Assembly (NCBI GenBank): GCA_017534535.1
Contig: JAFXVZ010000038.1
Coordinates: forward strand, 34,366 to 98,365
Length of the DNA: 64,000 bases
Source: Bacteroidaceae bacterium
GTDB taxonomy: Bacteria > Bacteroidota > Bacteroidia > Bacteroidales > Bacteroidaceae
Reading direction: 5' to 3'
Every line of letters begins with the position of its first letter. The stretch's first letter is position 1. The notes beneath the pieces were generated by a model. It ran no database searches. It worked only from the letters and a program-made list of their open reading frames with translations, and was not told where the DNA came from. Of the stretch, positions 43,384 through 51,102 are shown piece by piece. The position numbers and the translations under genes are program-made.

Positions 43384-43421
43384 CAAAGTTACACATTATA
43401 TTTATCAAAACCTTATCTTTG
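43384..43421. promoter_or_regulatory. Divergent promoters of pnp and the thioredoxin-fold lipoprotein
   Basis: Minus strand TAACTTTG (43391-43384) for pnp and plus strand TATCTTTG (43414-43421) for the lipoprotein gene, only 22 bp apart. Confidence 0.7.
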
Positions 43422-43452
43422 CACCGATTTTTGTAAAAATGAACAGAAAATT

Positions 43453-44604
43453 ATGAATAAAACAATGATTTGGGCCCTTGCTGCAGTGGTTTTCACCGCT
43501 TGTGGTGGGCATAAACAGCAGTTCACCGTAGAAGGTGAGGTGGATGGTGCAGATGGTAAGACTATTTATTTCGAACAGTCGGCTCTCAATGGGATTTTGC
43601 TGGCCGATTCAGCCAAATTAGGAGCAAGTGGCTCGTTCAAATTCCACCATGCTGCTCCTGAGGCACCCGATTTCTATCGCCTGCGCATTGAGGATAAGGT
43701 CATCAACTTCTGTGTTGACTCTACCGAAACCGTCAAGGTGAAGACCGACTATGCCAAATTTGCTACCGCATATACCATTGGGGATTCCGATAATAACCAG
43801 AAAATTAAAGAGTTGAGCTTGTTGTTAGCTGGCCTTCAAGACAAGGTGGATGAGCTTTCCAAGAGCTATGACGATAATAAGATTTCCAATGTGCTTTTCT
43901 CTGATAGCCTTGACCGCATGGTCAATGCCTATAAGGAAGAGGTGAAGTCGAAGTACATCTATGCCGCTCCGAATACCCCTTATGCTTACTTTGCCTTGTT
44001 CCAGCAGTTGGGACAGGTCAATCTGTTCGACCCCCTGGGCAATAAGGATGATGTGAAAGCCTTTGGTGCCGTTGCCACCAGTTTCAATACCTTGTATCCT
44101 CATTCTGAGCGTGCCAAGAATATCTATAATATTGCCATCAAGGGCATGCGCAACGTGCGTCAGGCAGATGCTGCTGTGACGGTTGACGAGAGTCAGGTGG
44201 GTGAGACGGGCATCATTGACATCGAACTTCGTGACATAGATGGTAACATCCGCAAGTTGAGCGAACTGAAGGGCAAGGTAGTGGTGCTGGACTTCACCGC
44301 TTATCAGACCGATTTCTCTGCTGACCATAACCTCATCCTGCGTGAGCTTTATGGGAAGTACGCTGATAAGGGCATGGAAATCTATCAGATTTCACTTGAC
44401 AGCAATGAGCACTACTGGAAGACTGCAGCTGACAGGCTTCCTTGGGTTTGTGTTCGAGAGCCTCGTGGCGTATATTCTGACCTGCTCAACCTCTACAACT
44501 TCCAGTCGTTGCCAGCTGTGTATGTCATCAACCGCGACAACGAGCTGAGTGCACGCGTAGATAACGTGGAAAATCTGGAAGCAACACTCAAGAAATTGCT
44601 CTAA
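43453..44604 (+). CDS. Lipoprotein with DUF4369 and thioredoxin-like domain lacking CXXC
   Basis: A 383-residue lipoprotein (MNKTMIWALAAVVFTACGG, lipobox Cys). Residues about 25-120 form the DUF4369-type beta domain (FTVEGEVDGADGKTIYFEQSA), a helical middle follows, and residues about 240-380 form an AhpC/TSA-thioredoxin-like domain (LSELKGKVVVLDFTAYQTDFSADHNLILRELY ... LPAVYVINRD). In redox-active relatives the segment after VVLDF is WA(S/T)WCGPC; here it is TAYQTDFSADH, with no cysteine. So the fold is kept but disulfide chemistry seems lost. Start at 43453 is chosen from the lipoprotein signal. Confidence 0.85.
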   Translation: MNKTMIWALAAVVFTACGGHKQQFTVEGEVDGADGKTIYFEQSALNGILLADSAKLGASGSFKFHHAAPEAPDFYRLRIEDKVINFCVDSTETVKVKTDYAKFATAYTIGDSDNNQKIKELSLLLAGLQDKVDELSKSYDDNKISNVLFSDSLDRMVNAYKEEVKSKYIYAAPNTPYAYFALFQQLGQVNLFDPLGNKDDVKAFGAVATSFNTLYPHSERAKNIYNIAIKGMRNVRQADAAVTVDESQVGETGIIDIELRDIDGNIRKLSELKGKVVVLDFTAYQTDFSADHNLILRELYGKYADKGMEIYQISLDSNEHYWKTAADRLPWVCVREPRGVYSDLLNLYNFQSLPAVYVINRDNELSARVDNVENLEATLKKLL

Positions 44605-44647
44605 AGACTAAAAAATCATCAAAAACATGCAAAAAACCTTGTAAGTT

Positions 44648-44679
44648 TTTGGTTGTTACAACACAATCGCTTATATTTG
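44648..44679 (+). promoter_or_regulatory. Promoter of greA
   Basis: TTTG (44648-44651), 20-base spacer, TATATTTG (44672-44679): a full match to the Bacteroidetes consensus. The greA start follows 91 bases later. Confidence 0.75.
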
Positions 44680-44770
44680 CAAAGCGATTTGAGGTAAAAA
44701 GGGGTTCCAACGCACCGTTGTGTTGGAATTCTTTTTTGTTATTGTAGAAAAAATTAAAACTAATATAAAC

Positions 44771-45235
44771 ATGGGATACATTTCTGAAGAAGGCTACAAC
44801 AAGCTCGTAGCACAACTGAAACATTTGGAGGCGGTGGAGCGTCCAAAAGTTATAGAAGCCATTAGGGAGGCTCGCGACAAGGGTGACTTGTCGGAAAATG
44901 CTGAATACGATGCTGCCAAGGAGCAGCAGGGTATGCTAGAGGCTAAGATTAATCAGCTGAAGCAAATCATTGCCGATTCTAAGATTCTGGACACGAAAAT
45001 GCTAAAGGCTGATACCGTGCAGATCTTGACAAAGGTGAAACTGAAGAATGTCAAGGCCAATCAGCAGATGACCTACACGATTGTGTCTGACACCGAGGCC
45101 AACCTTCGTGAGGGTAAGATTTCTGTGAATACACCTATTGCTCAGGGATTGTTGGGCAAGAAGGTGGGCGATGTGGTAGATATCAAGGTGCCACGTGGCG
45201 TGATGACGTTCGAGATTATGGAGATTAGCTTATAA
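44771..45235 (+). CDS. greA: Transcription elongation factor GreA
   Basis: A 154-residue factor that rescues backtracked RNA polymerase by stimulating transcript cleavage. The N-terminal coiled coil ends in REARDKGDLSENAEYDAAKEQQGMLE with the acidic tip residues Asp/Glu; the C-terminal domain holds YTIVSDTEANLREGKISVNTPIAQGLLGKKVGDVVDI. Start at MGYISEEGYNKL, the standard N-terminus; an in-frame ATG at 44720 is rejected. The HIT gene follows after 19 bp. Confidence 0.97.
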   Translation: MGYISEEGYNKLVAQLKHLEAVERPKVIEAIREARDKGDLSENAEYDAAKEQQGMLEAKINQLKQIIADSKILDTKMLKADTVQILTKVKLKNVKANQQMTYTIVSDTEANLREGKISVNTPIAQGLLGKKVGDVVDIKVPRGVMTFEIMEISL

Positions 45236-45254
45236 TAAAATAGGAGGAAAACTT

Positions 45255-45647
45255 ATGGCAAGCATTTTCAGTAGAATCGTGGCAGGCGAGATTCCTTCTC
45301 ACAAGATTGCCGAAAACGATAAGTTCTATGCTTTTCTGGATATTAACCCGCTGGTGAAGGGTCATGTGTTGGTGATTCCCAAGCAGGAGATTGACTATAT
45401 CTTCGATGTGCCTGATGAAGACCTGGCAGAGATGATAGTATTTGCTAAGCACATTGCTATCGCCATCAAGAAGGCTTTCCCTTGTGTGAAGGTCGGCATG
45501 GGTGTCCTGGGTTTGGAGGTTCGTCACGCACATATCCACCTGGTGCCGATGCAGAGTGAGAAAGACCTGATCTTCTCTAACCCCAAGCTTCATCTTTCCA
45601 ACGAAGAGTTGGCGGAGATCGCAGAGAAGATTCGCAAAGAGCTTTGA
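45255..45647 (+). CDS. HIT-family nucleotide hydrolase/transferase
   Basis: A 130-residue histidine triad protein (HINT-like). IFSRIVAGEIPSHKIAENDKFYAFLDINPLVKGHVLVIPKQE is the usual N-terminus, and the catalytic triad motif is VRHAHIHLVPM. Such proteins hydrolyse nucleoside phosphoramidates or similar substrates. It is probably co-transcribed with greA. Its TGA stop falls in a degenerate NATTGAC heptamer (CTTTGAC) that begins a four-unit array (45642-45669). Confidence 0.93.
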   Translation: MASIFSRIVAGEIPSHKIAENDKFYAFLDINPLVKGHVLVIPKQEIDYIFDVPDEDLAEMIVFAKHIAIAIKKAFPCVKVGMGVLGLEVRHAHIHLVPMQSEKDLIFSNPKLHLSNEELAEIAEKIRKEL

Positions 45648-45759
45648 CCATTGACAATTGAGAATTGACAAACATTATTAAGCCCCTCTAAGCACGCTTA
45701 GGGGGGCTTATTATACTACAGGGAGAGTGCGAATGGTTATATTTTACAATTCTCAATTA
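45642..45759. repeat. Inverted heptamer remnants flanking a terminator
   Basis: CTTTGAC, CATTGAC, AATTGAG, AATTGAC (45642-45669) after the HIT gene are matched by CAATTCTCAATT near 45748-45759, the reverse complement of AATTGAGAATTG. Both stop codons, HIT (45645-45647) and mannose-1-phosphate guanylyltransferase (45757-45759), fall inside the repeat arms. Confidence 0.7.
45679..45710. terminator. Bidirectional terminator between HIT and guanylyltransferase genes
   Basis: TAAGCCCCTCTAAGC pairs with GCTTAGGGGGGCTTA (one G-U pair) between two convergent genes. Confidence 0.9.
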
Positions 45760-46836
45760 AATATACTTATCTTCATATTTCATTTGGGCATCCATCACAT
45801 AATTGCGAATGGCACCCTCCTCGTCCTTTGGACAAATCAGCAGCACATTGTCGGATTCGGCAATCAGATACCCCTTCATGCCAGCCACCACCGCCAGTTT
45901 CCCGCTTGGTAGCACAATGATATTGTCCTGACTGTCATATAGCTGTGTTTGACACTTCAGCGTCACATTACCGTTCTCATCCTTAGATGACAGGTCATAG
46001 AGAGAACCCCAAGTGCCCAGGTCGCTCCACCCGAAGTCGCCCAACGAAACGAACACATTATCAGCCTTCTCCATCACTCCAAAGTCAATCGACACATTCG
46101 TGCAGGCAGGGAAATGATCATTGATGAACTCCATCTCCGCAGGGGTTCCATAGACATTGCTCCGCAAGTTCAGCACCACGTCAGGCAAATGCTCCTCAAT
46201 GGCCTTAATGATGCTGTTCACGTTCCACATGAACAAGCCAGAGTTCCAGTAGAACTCCCCACTTGCCACAAACACCTTTGCCAACTCCAACTCAGGTTTT
46301 TCAGTGAAAGTCTTCACCTTATAGAGATTATCGCCTTCCTTTTCAGCAATCTGAATATATCCATAGCCTGTTTCGGGTCGGTTGGGCTTGATGCCCAGGG
46401 TCAGCAGCTTGTCAGCCTTCGCCACAAACTCCAGTCCCTTTTCAATGGCGCTCAGAAACTCGTCCTCTTTCAGGATGAGGTGGTCAGATGGCGCCACAAC
46501 GATATTTGCGTTAGGGTTCAGAGCCCTGATGTGATACGATGCCCAGGCGATGCAGGGAGCTGTGTTCCTTCTGCTGGGTTCCAGCAGAATCTGTTGGGGG
46601 TGAACCTGGGGCAACTGCTGTTGCACCAGGTTGGCATATAGTTCATTGGTCACAATCAAGATATTCTCTGCTGGTACCAGATTGTTGAAGCGGTCGAAAG
46701 TTTGTTGGAGCAGAGATCGTCCTGTGCCAAAGAAATCCAGGAACTGCTTAGGCAGGTTTTTGCGGCTATAAGGCCAAAAACGGCTACCTACTCCTCCGCT
46801 CATTATCACGCAGTAATTGTTTTTGTTGTCAATCAT
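45757..46836 (-). CDS. Mannose-1-phosphate guanylyltransferase
   Basis: A 359-residue nucleotidyltransferase making GDP-mannose from GTP and mannose-1-phosphate for glycans and GDP-fucose. The activator motif is MSGGVGSRFWPYSRKNLPKQFLDF, the active-site motif VKTFTEKPELELA, and the SFGxLEK-like segment appears as SIDFGVMEKADNVFVSLGDFGWSDLGTW. It lacks the phosphomannose isomerase domain of bifunctional ManC, which is common in Bacteroidetes. Monocistronic. Confidence 0.94.
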   Translation of the reverse strand: MIDNKNNYCVIMSGGVGSRFWPYSRKNLPKQFLDFFGTGRSLLQQTFDRFNNLVPAENILIVTNELYANLVQQQLPQVHPQQILLEPSRRNTAPCIAWASYHIRALNPNANIVVAPSDHLILKEDEFLSAIEKGLEFVAKADKLLTLGIKPNRPETGYGYIQIAEKEGDNLYKVKTFTEKPELELAKVFVASGEFYWNSGLFMWNVNSIIKAIEEHLPDVVLNLRSNVYGTPAEMEFINDHFPACTNVSIDFGVMEKADNVFVSLGDFGWSDLGTWGSLYDLSSKDENGNVTLKCQTQLYDSQDNIIVLPSGKLAVVAGMKGYLIAESDNVLLICPKDEEGAIRNYVMDAQMKYEDKYI

Positions 46837-46966
46837 GGTAAAGTTGTGTTAGTTCATTAGTTCTGCTAAGATACAGCTTTTTTTTGAACATCAACAACTT
46901 TTTAGAAGAATTTATGTTATTTGCTAAATTTTTAGCTTTCTTGCTTGTTATTTCAGAAATTGTTTG

Positions 46967-46974
46967 TATCTTTG
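46967..46974 (+). promoter_or_regulatory. -7 motif of tRNA-Leu
   Basis: TATCTTTG, perfect TAnnTTTG match, 26 bases before the mature tRNA 5' end. Confidence 0.6.
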
Positions 46975-47000
46975 CACCGCAATTTTGCGATAAGCAGAAT

Positions 47001-47082
47001 GCCCAGATGGCGGAATCGGTAGACGCGCTGGTCTCAAACACCAGTGGGGCAACCCATCCCGGTTCGACCCCGGGTCTGGGTA
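47001..47082 (+). tRNA. tRNA-Leu (anticodon CAA)
   Basis: An 82-nt class II tRNA: acceptor GCCCAGA/TCTGGGT, D arm with GGCGGAATCGGTAGACGC, anticodon stem CTGGT/ACCAG with loop CTCAAAC (anticodon CAA, reading TTG), a long variable arm (TGGGGCAACCCA), and T arm CCCGG-TTCGACC-CCGGG. CCA is not encoded. It stands alone, followed by its own terminator. Confidence 0.96.
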
Positions 47083-47090
47083 CACCAGAA

Positions 47091-47135
47091 AAAGAAATCC
47101 CTTGCAAGTTTATTTTTGCAGGGGATTTTTTCTTT
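47091..47135 (+). terminator. Terminator of tRNA-Leu
   Basis: AAATCCCTTGCAA pairs with TTGCAGGGGATTT (one mismatch-like G-T), followed by TTTCTTTTG. Confidence 0.85.
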
Positions 47136-47187
47136 TGTCTATGCTCGATTACTACAGTTAATTGTTGCAACTTATAATTTTTATTTC

Positions 47188-47195
47188 TATCTTTG
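47188..47195 (+). promoter_or_regulatory. -7 motif of the double-glycine peptide gene
   Basis: TATCTTTG, perfect TAnnTTTG match, 28 bases before the ATG at 47224. Confidence 0.65.
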
Positions 47196-47223
47196 CACAA
47201 TAAGTTTCAAAAAAATGGGTGTT

Positions 47224-47415
47224 ATGGAAACGGATAAGAACAAAAGAGTAGTGCAGATTAAAATCGACGACGAAGTAAGGAAACTCACCATCGAGGGCGT
47301 TGACAAGAATCAACAGGTGGTGATGCGAGAAGAACTCAGCGATGATGACCTCGATAATGTAACAGGTGGTGTGTTTATGTTTGGAGGTCAAGACACAAAT
47401 TTGGCTGGTTGCTGA
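47224..47415 (+). CDS. Double-glycine leader peptide with short Cys-ending core
   Basis: A 63-residue peptide: a 49-residue charged leader (METDKNKRVVQIKIDDEVRK ... MREELSDDDLDNVTGG) and a 14-residue core VFMFGGQDTNLAGC. The leader ends in the (E)LSxDDLxxVTGG pattern recognised by C39 peptidase-containing ABC exporters, so the core would be released after GG. An in-frame ATG at 47215 could add MGV. It is paralogous to the peptide encoded convergently at 47489-47746 in the leader only (26 of 49 identical, same length, no gaps); the cores are unrelated. Function unknown: bacteriocin-like, signal, or modified peptide are options. No C39 exporter or maturation enzyme is in the window. Confidence 0.75.
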   Translation: METDKNKRVVQIKIDDEVRKLTIEGVDKNQQVVMREELSDDDLDNVTGGVFMFGGQDTNLAGC

Positions 47416-47434
47416 GATTGTGGCAAGAATTATC

Positions 47435-47468
47435 TCCGTCCAGTAGGATATCAATCCGACTGGACGGA
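47435..47468. terminator. Hairpin between the two leader-peptide genes
   Basis: TCCGTCCAGT pairs with ACTGGACGGA with inner GGAT/ATCC pairing. No strong T-tract on either side. It separates the two convergent genes. Confidence 0.7.
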
Positions 47469-47488
47469 ACTATCGGGTTCAAAAATTA

Positions 47489-47746
47489 CTAATCATTGGT
47501 GGAGTCGGGCCAGAGACTAGTCAATTTCTCTTCATAATCAGTGGAATTATTATTATATTCCGAAGTTAATCTTTCCATAGTATCTTCATGGAACACCAGT
47601 CCTCCCGTCACCAGCTCCAAGTCATCCTCGCTGAGTTCCTGGCGCATCACCACCTTTTCATCACTGTCCATGCCAGTAATGGAAACCTTCTTCACGTTGT
47701 TGTTGAGTTCAATCCTCAACACACGCTTGTTATTTTTTTCTTCCAT
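47489..47746 (-). CDS. Double-glycine leader peptide with 36-residue acidic core
   Basis: An 85-residue peptide: a 49-residue leader (MEEKNNKRVLRIELNNNVKK ... MRQELSEDDLELVTGG) matching the one encoded at 47224, followed by a 36-residue core (LVFHEDTMERLTSEYNNNST..., ending LWPDSTND) without Cys. The core is acidic and rich in Asn/Ser/Thr, unlike membrane-active bacteriocins. It lies 20 bp downstream of the esterase gene on the same strand and is probably read with it. Processing at VTGG is expected if a C39-type exporter exists elsewhere in the genome. Confidence 0.75.
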   Translation of the reverse strand: MEEKNNKRVLRIELNNNVKKVSITGMDSDEKVVMRQELSEDDLELVTGGLVFHEDTMERLTSEYNNNSTDYEEKLTSLWPDSTND

Positions 47747-47766
47747 AACAATGTCTTAAAAACACT

Positions 47767-48948
47767 TTACTTGAAAATCAGTTGCACAAATGAGCTGAGG
47801 TTGCGACGCCACACCTTCCACTCGTGGGCACCCGGGTATTGCTCCCAAACCACACCCTTATAGCCCTTGTCAAGTAGCTTCTGCTTGAAGTCCTGCATGC
47901 CGTCGATTCGGTTGTCCTGCTCGCCACAAGCCAGATAGATCACATCGAACTTATTATACTTGGCAGGGTTGGTGTACATGCCTGGGAAGTGCTGCTCGGC
48001 GTCGAAAGGTGCTCCTCCGATGGCTGTAGAGCCAATCAAACCAGATGAGAAGATACCCACGTTGGCAAACACATCCACGTTACGGAAGGCGATGAAGAAA
48101 GACTGTCCACCACCCATTGACAGACCTGCCACCGCACGTCCGTTGCGGTTCTTGATCACGGGATAGTTCTTCTCGATATAAGGCAGGATATCTGCCACAA
48201 GGGATGAATAGTTGTCAAAGTTAGAGCTGTACTTCGTGGTAATCTCCTTGGTAGGGATGCCCAAGGTCTGAGCGGCGTATTGGTTGGGGTTGCCGTTCGG
48301 CATCACCACAATCATAGGCTTAGCCTTGCCCTGTGCGATGAGGTTGTCGAGAATCTGGCAAGTGCGTCCCAGGGTTGACCAAGCGTCCTCATCGCCACCT
48401 CCACCATGCAACAGATAGAGCACAGGATACTTCACACTCTTGTTATTGCGGTCGTAACCGGCTGGCGTATAGACATACATGCGGCGTGTCATGTTGTTCT
48501 CAGCAGAGTAATACCACACATGCTCCACATTGCCAGGCTTGCTGCATTCGGCATATTGGTCGGCATAGCCACCCGGAATCAGCAGGGCGTTCATATAACG
48601 TGAACCGTCACGCTGCACCTGAACATTAGAGGGGTCGAGCATCGTCACGCCATCCACTACGATATTGTAGGTGTACAACTCGGGCGATGGCTGGGGCACA
48701 GACACGCTCCAAATGCCATTGGCATCCTGCTTCATCTGAAGTTGGTTAGCATTATAACCCAGCCAAGAAGCAGATACACTGACTTGGCGTGCCTTGGGTG
48801 CTACGAAGCGGAAGGTCACACTGTCGTTTTTCAACTCAGGTGACTTAACACCTGCACGGAACATTAAAGAGTTCATTTCCTGACCGAAGGCGGAAATGCT
48901 TGTCACAAGGGCTAACGCCAATGTAAAGATTCTGATTGTCTTTTTCAT
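47767..48948 (-). CDS. Exported CE1-type esterase with N-terminal immunoglobulin-like (CBM48/E-set) domain
   Basis: A 393-residue protein: signal peptide to about residue 22 (SAFGQ), an E-set/CBM48-like beta domain (about 30-120; VTFRFVAPKARQVSVSASWLGYNANQLQMKQDANGIWSVSVP), and an esterase-D/feruloyl esterase-like alpha/beta hydrolase (about 130-393). The nucleophile Ser is in VAGLSMGGGQSFFIA, the acid probably in YLACGEQDNRID and the His in YPGAHEWKVWRRNL. This domain pair is typical of Bacteroidetes acetyl/feruloyl xylan esterases. The small leader peptide gene follows after 20 bp. Confidence 0.88.
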   Translation of the reverse strand: MKKTIRIFTLALALVTSISAFGQEMNSLMFRAGVKSPELKNDSVTFRFVAPKARQVSVSASWLGYNANQLQMKQDANGIWSVSVPQPSPELYTYNIVVDGVTMLDPSNVQVQRDGSRYMNALLIPGGYADQYAECSKPGNVEHVWYYSAENNMTRRMYVYTPAGYDRNNKSVKYPVLYLLHGGGGDEDAWSTLGRTCQILDNLIAQGKAKPMIVVMPNGNPNQYAAQTLGIPTKEITTKYSSNFDNYSSLVADILPYIEKNYPVIKNRNGRAVAGLSMGGGQSFFIAFRNVDVFANVGIFSSGLIGSTAIGGAPFDAEQHFPGMYTNPAKYNKFDVIYLACGEQDNRIDGMQDFKQKLLDKGYKGVVWEQYPGAHEWKVWRRNLSSFVQLIFK

Positions 48949-48984
48949 GTTATTTATTTTTATAGTTATTTTCGGTTCTTCTTT

Positions 48985-49806
48985 TCAACGTTCAACGTTC
49001 AATTTTGTAAGTTCCGCCTTAATCAGGCAATGATCACTCAACATCGCGTTGTTAATCACCTGAACATGACTGATGGCAAAGCCCTTCGTAATGATATTGT
49101 CGATATAGCTGCGGGGACTACTTCCTGCCGGATAAGTGGCCAAATCGCCCAGATATCCGTGATTTGCCATATCATAACCGGCACGGGTAAAAGCATCGAA
49201 CTCGTCGGTCTTGCCCGTGTTCCAGTCACCACACATGATGACATACTTATCATTCTTGAACGCTTCAATTAACTCCTCGATTTGTGTGGTGCGATAAGGT
49301 GCTCCGTTCTCACCCTGGTTCCAGTCGAGGTGAGTGGACACCACCTTCACGATATCGCCATCCATACGCATGGTCGTCACGAGGTAATAACGCTTCTGCA
49401 CCATCTTCTTAAACTCAACCACATCGGTGGACAGCACCTCGAATCCGTTGCTGAAGATCGCATTACAATTATAATCGTATTTCGGTCCGATCTGCGCGTC
49501 GTGATAATTCGACAGGATAGCCTCGCGAGCCTCTACGGCAGGCTGGTTGTCGGTAGCATTCACCATCAGCGGATTATATTCCACTAAAGCCAAGATATCG
49601 GCGTTCAGGTCATTAAAATAAGCCTTGTAGGTTTGCTTATAGAAATCCATCACGGCATGTGTCATCGTGGTGTCGCCCGACTTACCCAAGGCAAAATGAC
49701 CAATATTCCAGCTGGCAACTGTGAACTTGGTGAACTGTTTGTTCTGTGCATTCAACCCAATGCAAACGTATGCTGCAAGCAACAAAAGAGTAAAAACTTT
49801 TTTCAT
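48985..49806 (-). CDS. Exported endonuclease/exonuclease/phosphatase family protein
   Basis: A 273-residue protein with a signal peptide (MKKVFTLLLLAAYVCIGLNAQ) and the EEP fold: VASWNIGHFALGKSGD, ILALVEYNP (catalytic Glu), VVSTHLDWNQGE, IMCGDWNTG (Asp/Asn) and MLSDHCLIKAEL (His). Substrates in the family include nucleic acids, phospholipids and inositol phosphates; which applies is not visible. The start at 49806 is set by the signal peptide; a longer frame to 49959 is rejected. The final residues LNVER and TGA stop are encoded by TTCAACG heptamers (48984-49004). Confidence 0.87.
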   Translation of the reverse strand: MKKVFTLLLLAAYVCIGLNAQNKQFTKFTVASWNIGHFALGKSGDTTMTHAVMDFYKQTYKAYFNDLNADILALVEYNPLMVNATDNQPAVEAREAILSNYHDAQIGPKYDYNCNAIFSNGFEVLSTDVVEFKKMVQKRYYLVTTMRMDGDIVKVVSTHLDWNQGENGAPYRTTQIEELIEAFKNDKYVIMCGDWNTGKTDEFDAFTRAGYDMANHGYLGDLATYPAGSSPRSYIDNIITKGFAISHVQVINNAMLSDHCLIKAELTKLNVER

Positions 49807-49833
49807 TAAGTACCTCCAATATGTTTTATAGGG

Positions 49834-49914
49834 CAAAAATAGTAATAAAATGGACAAGAAAATAACAACTTTCGCTTTTTTTCTTTGATAAATAGTGAAA
49901 AGATTGTATTTTTG
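49834..49914. promoter_or_regulatory. Divergent promoters of the EEP and TIM-barrel genes
   Basis: Minus strand TATTTTTG (49841-49834), 28 bp before the EEP gene start, and plus strand TATTTTTG (49907-49914), 46 bp before the TIM-barrel gene start. Confidence 0.65.
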
Positions 49915-49959
49915 CCAAGTTTTAGGTGGAATATTGTAAACTTTAAAATAAATAAGCAA

Positions 49960-51024
49960 ATGAACAGAAGAAATTTCTTGGGTATGGGTGCAGCTGCTTT
50001 GGCAGGTATGGCACTTGTTCCTTCACTGACCTCTTGTGCAGGTGGTGAGAATACTAAGGTGGCTAAGCGTGATGGCGATAAGCCTAATTCAAACTTCGGT
50101 GGTGTTCACATGGGTACCATTACTTATAGCTGGCGTGACCAGAAGGGTGGTTTGGACAACCTGATCAGCTATTGCAAGCAGGCTAACGTGAGCAACCTCG
50201 AGCTGATGGGTAATGACTTGGAAACTTGCCTGGGTGCTCCTGCAAATCCGATGATGCAGATTATGCAGGGTGTTATGGGGCGTTTGACTCCTGAGCAGCG
50301 TCAAGGTATGCGTGGCTTCGGTGGTTTGCAGGAAATGATGAACGACGATGAGAAGAAGCAGATGAACGATTACAACGAAGCATTTGCAAATTTCCGCAAG
50401 AACATGGATTGGGACAAGGTGGAAGAGGTACGCAAGCGTTTCGCAAGCGAGAACATCGACATTCACATCGTGAAGACCCAGCCAGGCGAGAACTCTAGCG
50501 ATGAGGATTGCGACTATGCATTCAAGTTGGCTAAGGCTATGGGTGCCAAGGGTGTAACCGCTGAATTGTCAATCGATGCAGCTAAGCGTTGTGCTCCATT
50601 CGCTGAGAAGTATGATATGTTCTATTGCATGCACAACCACATGCAGTATTCTACTCCGGAGTGGGCAGCAGGTCCAGAACCGGTTTTGTCAATCTCTCCG
50701 AACATCATGCTGAATTTCGACTTCGGTCACTATTTCGGCTCAACTGGCAAGAATCCATGCGACTTCATTGAGAAGTATCATGACCGTATCTTCTCTATGC
50801 ACACCAAGGATAAGACCGGTCCTAATGCAGCTAAGCCTAACGAGAACCAGGTATGGGGTCAGGGTGAGACTCCGCTGGACAATGTACTGAAGCTGGTACA
50901 GGCTAAGTATAATAATCTTTACTGCGACTGCGAGCTTGAATATCAGGTAGCTCCTTGGAGCAACTCTGTTAAAGAGGTTGGTACTTGTATGAATTACGCA
51001 AGACGCGTATTGGAATTGGGTTAA
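49960..51024 (+). CDS. Exported sugar phosphate isomerase/epimerase-like TIM barrel protein
   Basis: A 354-residue protein. The N-terminus MNRRNFLGMGAAALAGMALVPSLTSCAG combines a Tat-like RR motif with a lipobox Cys. The rest is an AP endonuclease 2/xylose isomerase-like TIM barrel: HMGTITYSWRDQKGGLDNLISYCKQANVSNLELMG, IHIVKTQPGENSSDEDCDYAFKLAKAMGAKGVTAEL, YCMHNHMQY, NIMLNFDFGHYFGSTGKNPCDFIEKYHDRIFSMHTKD. The His/Glu/Asp pattern suggests metal binding. Its place before a glycoside hydrolase operon suggests a role in sugar processing, e.g. on keto-sugars, but this is inference. A 40-residue Met/Gln-rich insertion (about 90-140) is unusual. Confidence 0.85.
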   Translation: MNRRNFLGMGAAALAGMALVPSLTSCAGGENTKVAKRDGDKPNSNFGGVHMGTITYSWRDQKGGLDNLISYCKQANVSNLELMGNDLETCLGAPANPMMQIMQGVMGRLTPEQRQGMRGFGGLQEMMNDDEKKQMNDYNEAFANFRKNMDWDKVEEVRKRFASENIDIHIVKTQPGENSSDEDCDYAFKLAKAMGAKGVTAELSIDAAKRCAPFAEKYDMFYCMHNHMQYSTPEWAAGPEPVLSISPNIMLNFDFGHYFGSTGKNPCDFIEKYHDRIFSMHTKDKTGPNAAKPNENQVWGQGETPLDNVLKLVQAKYNNLYCDCELEYQVAPWSNSVKEVGTCMNYARRVLELG

Positions 51025-51047
51025 TTCTTTTTTAATAATAAAATGAG

Positions 51048-51083
51048 GAAAGGCTCTTGCAGATTTGCAGGAGCCTTTCTTTG
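51048..51083 (+). terminator. Terminator of the TIM-barrel gene, overlapping the -33 of the next promoter
   Basis: GAAAGGCTC pairs with GAGCCTTTC. The following TTTG (51080-51083), 19 bases and TACCTTTG (51103-51110) form a consensus promoter for the glycoside hydrolase operon. Confidence 0.8.
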
Positions 51084-51102
51084 TTATTTCATATAAACTA
51101 CT

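Noticed and set aside
47001-47082. tRNA-Leu as attachment site next to the leader-peptide genes
   Set aside because: No duplicated tRNA end or integrase was found; the neighbouring genes look chromosomal.
49807-49959. N-terminal extension of the EEP gene up to 49959
   Set aside because: The added 51 residues precede a clear signal peptide at MKKVFTLLLL, and the -7 motif at 49834-49841 lies inside the extension.
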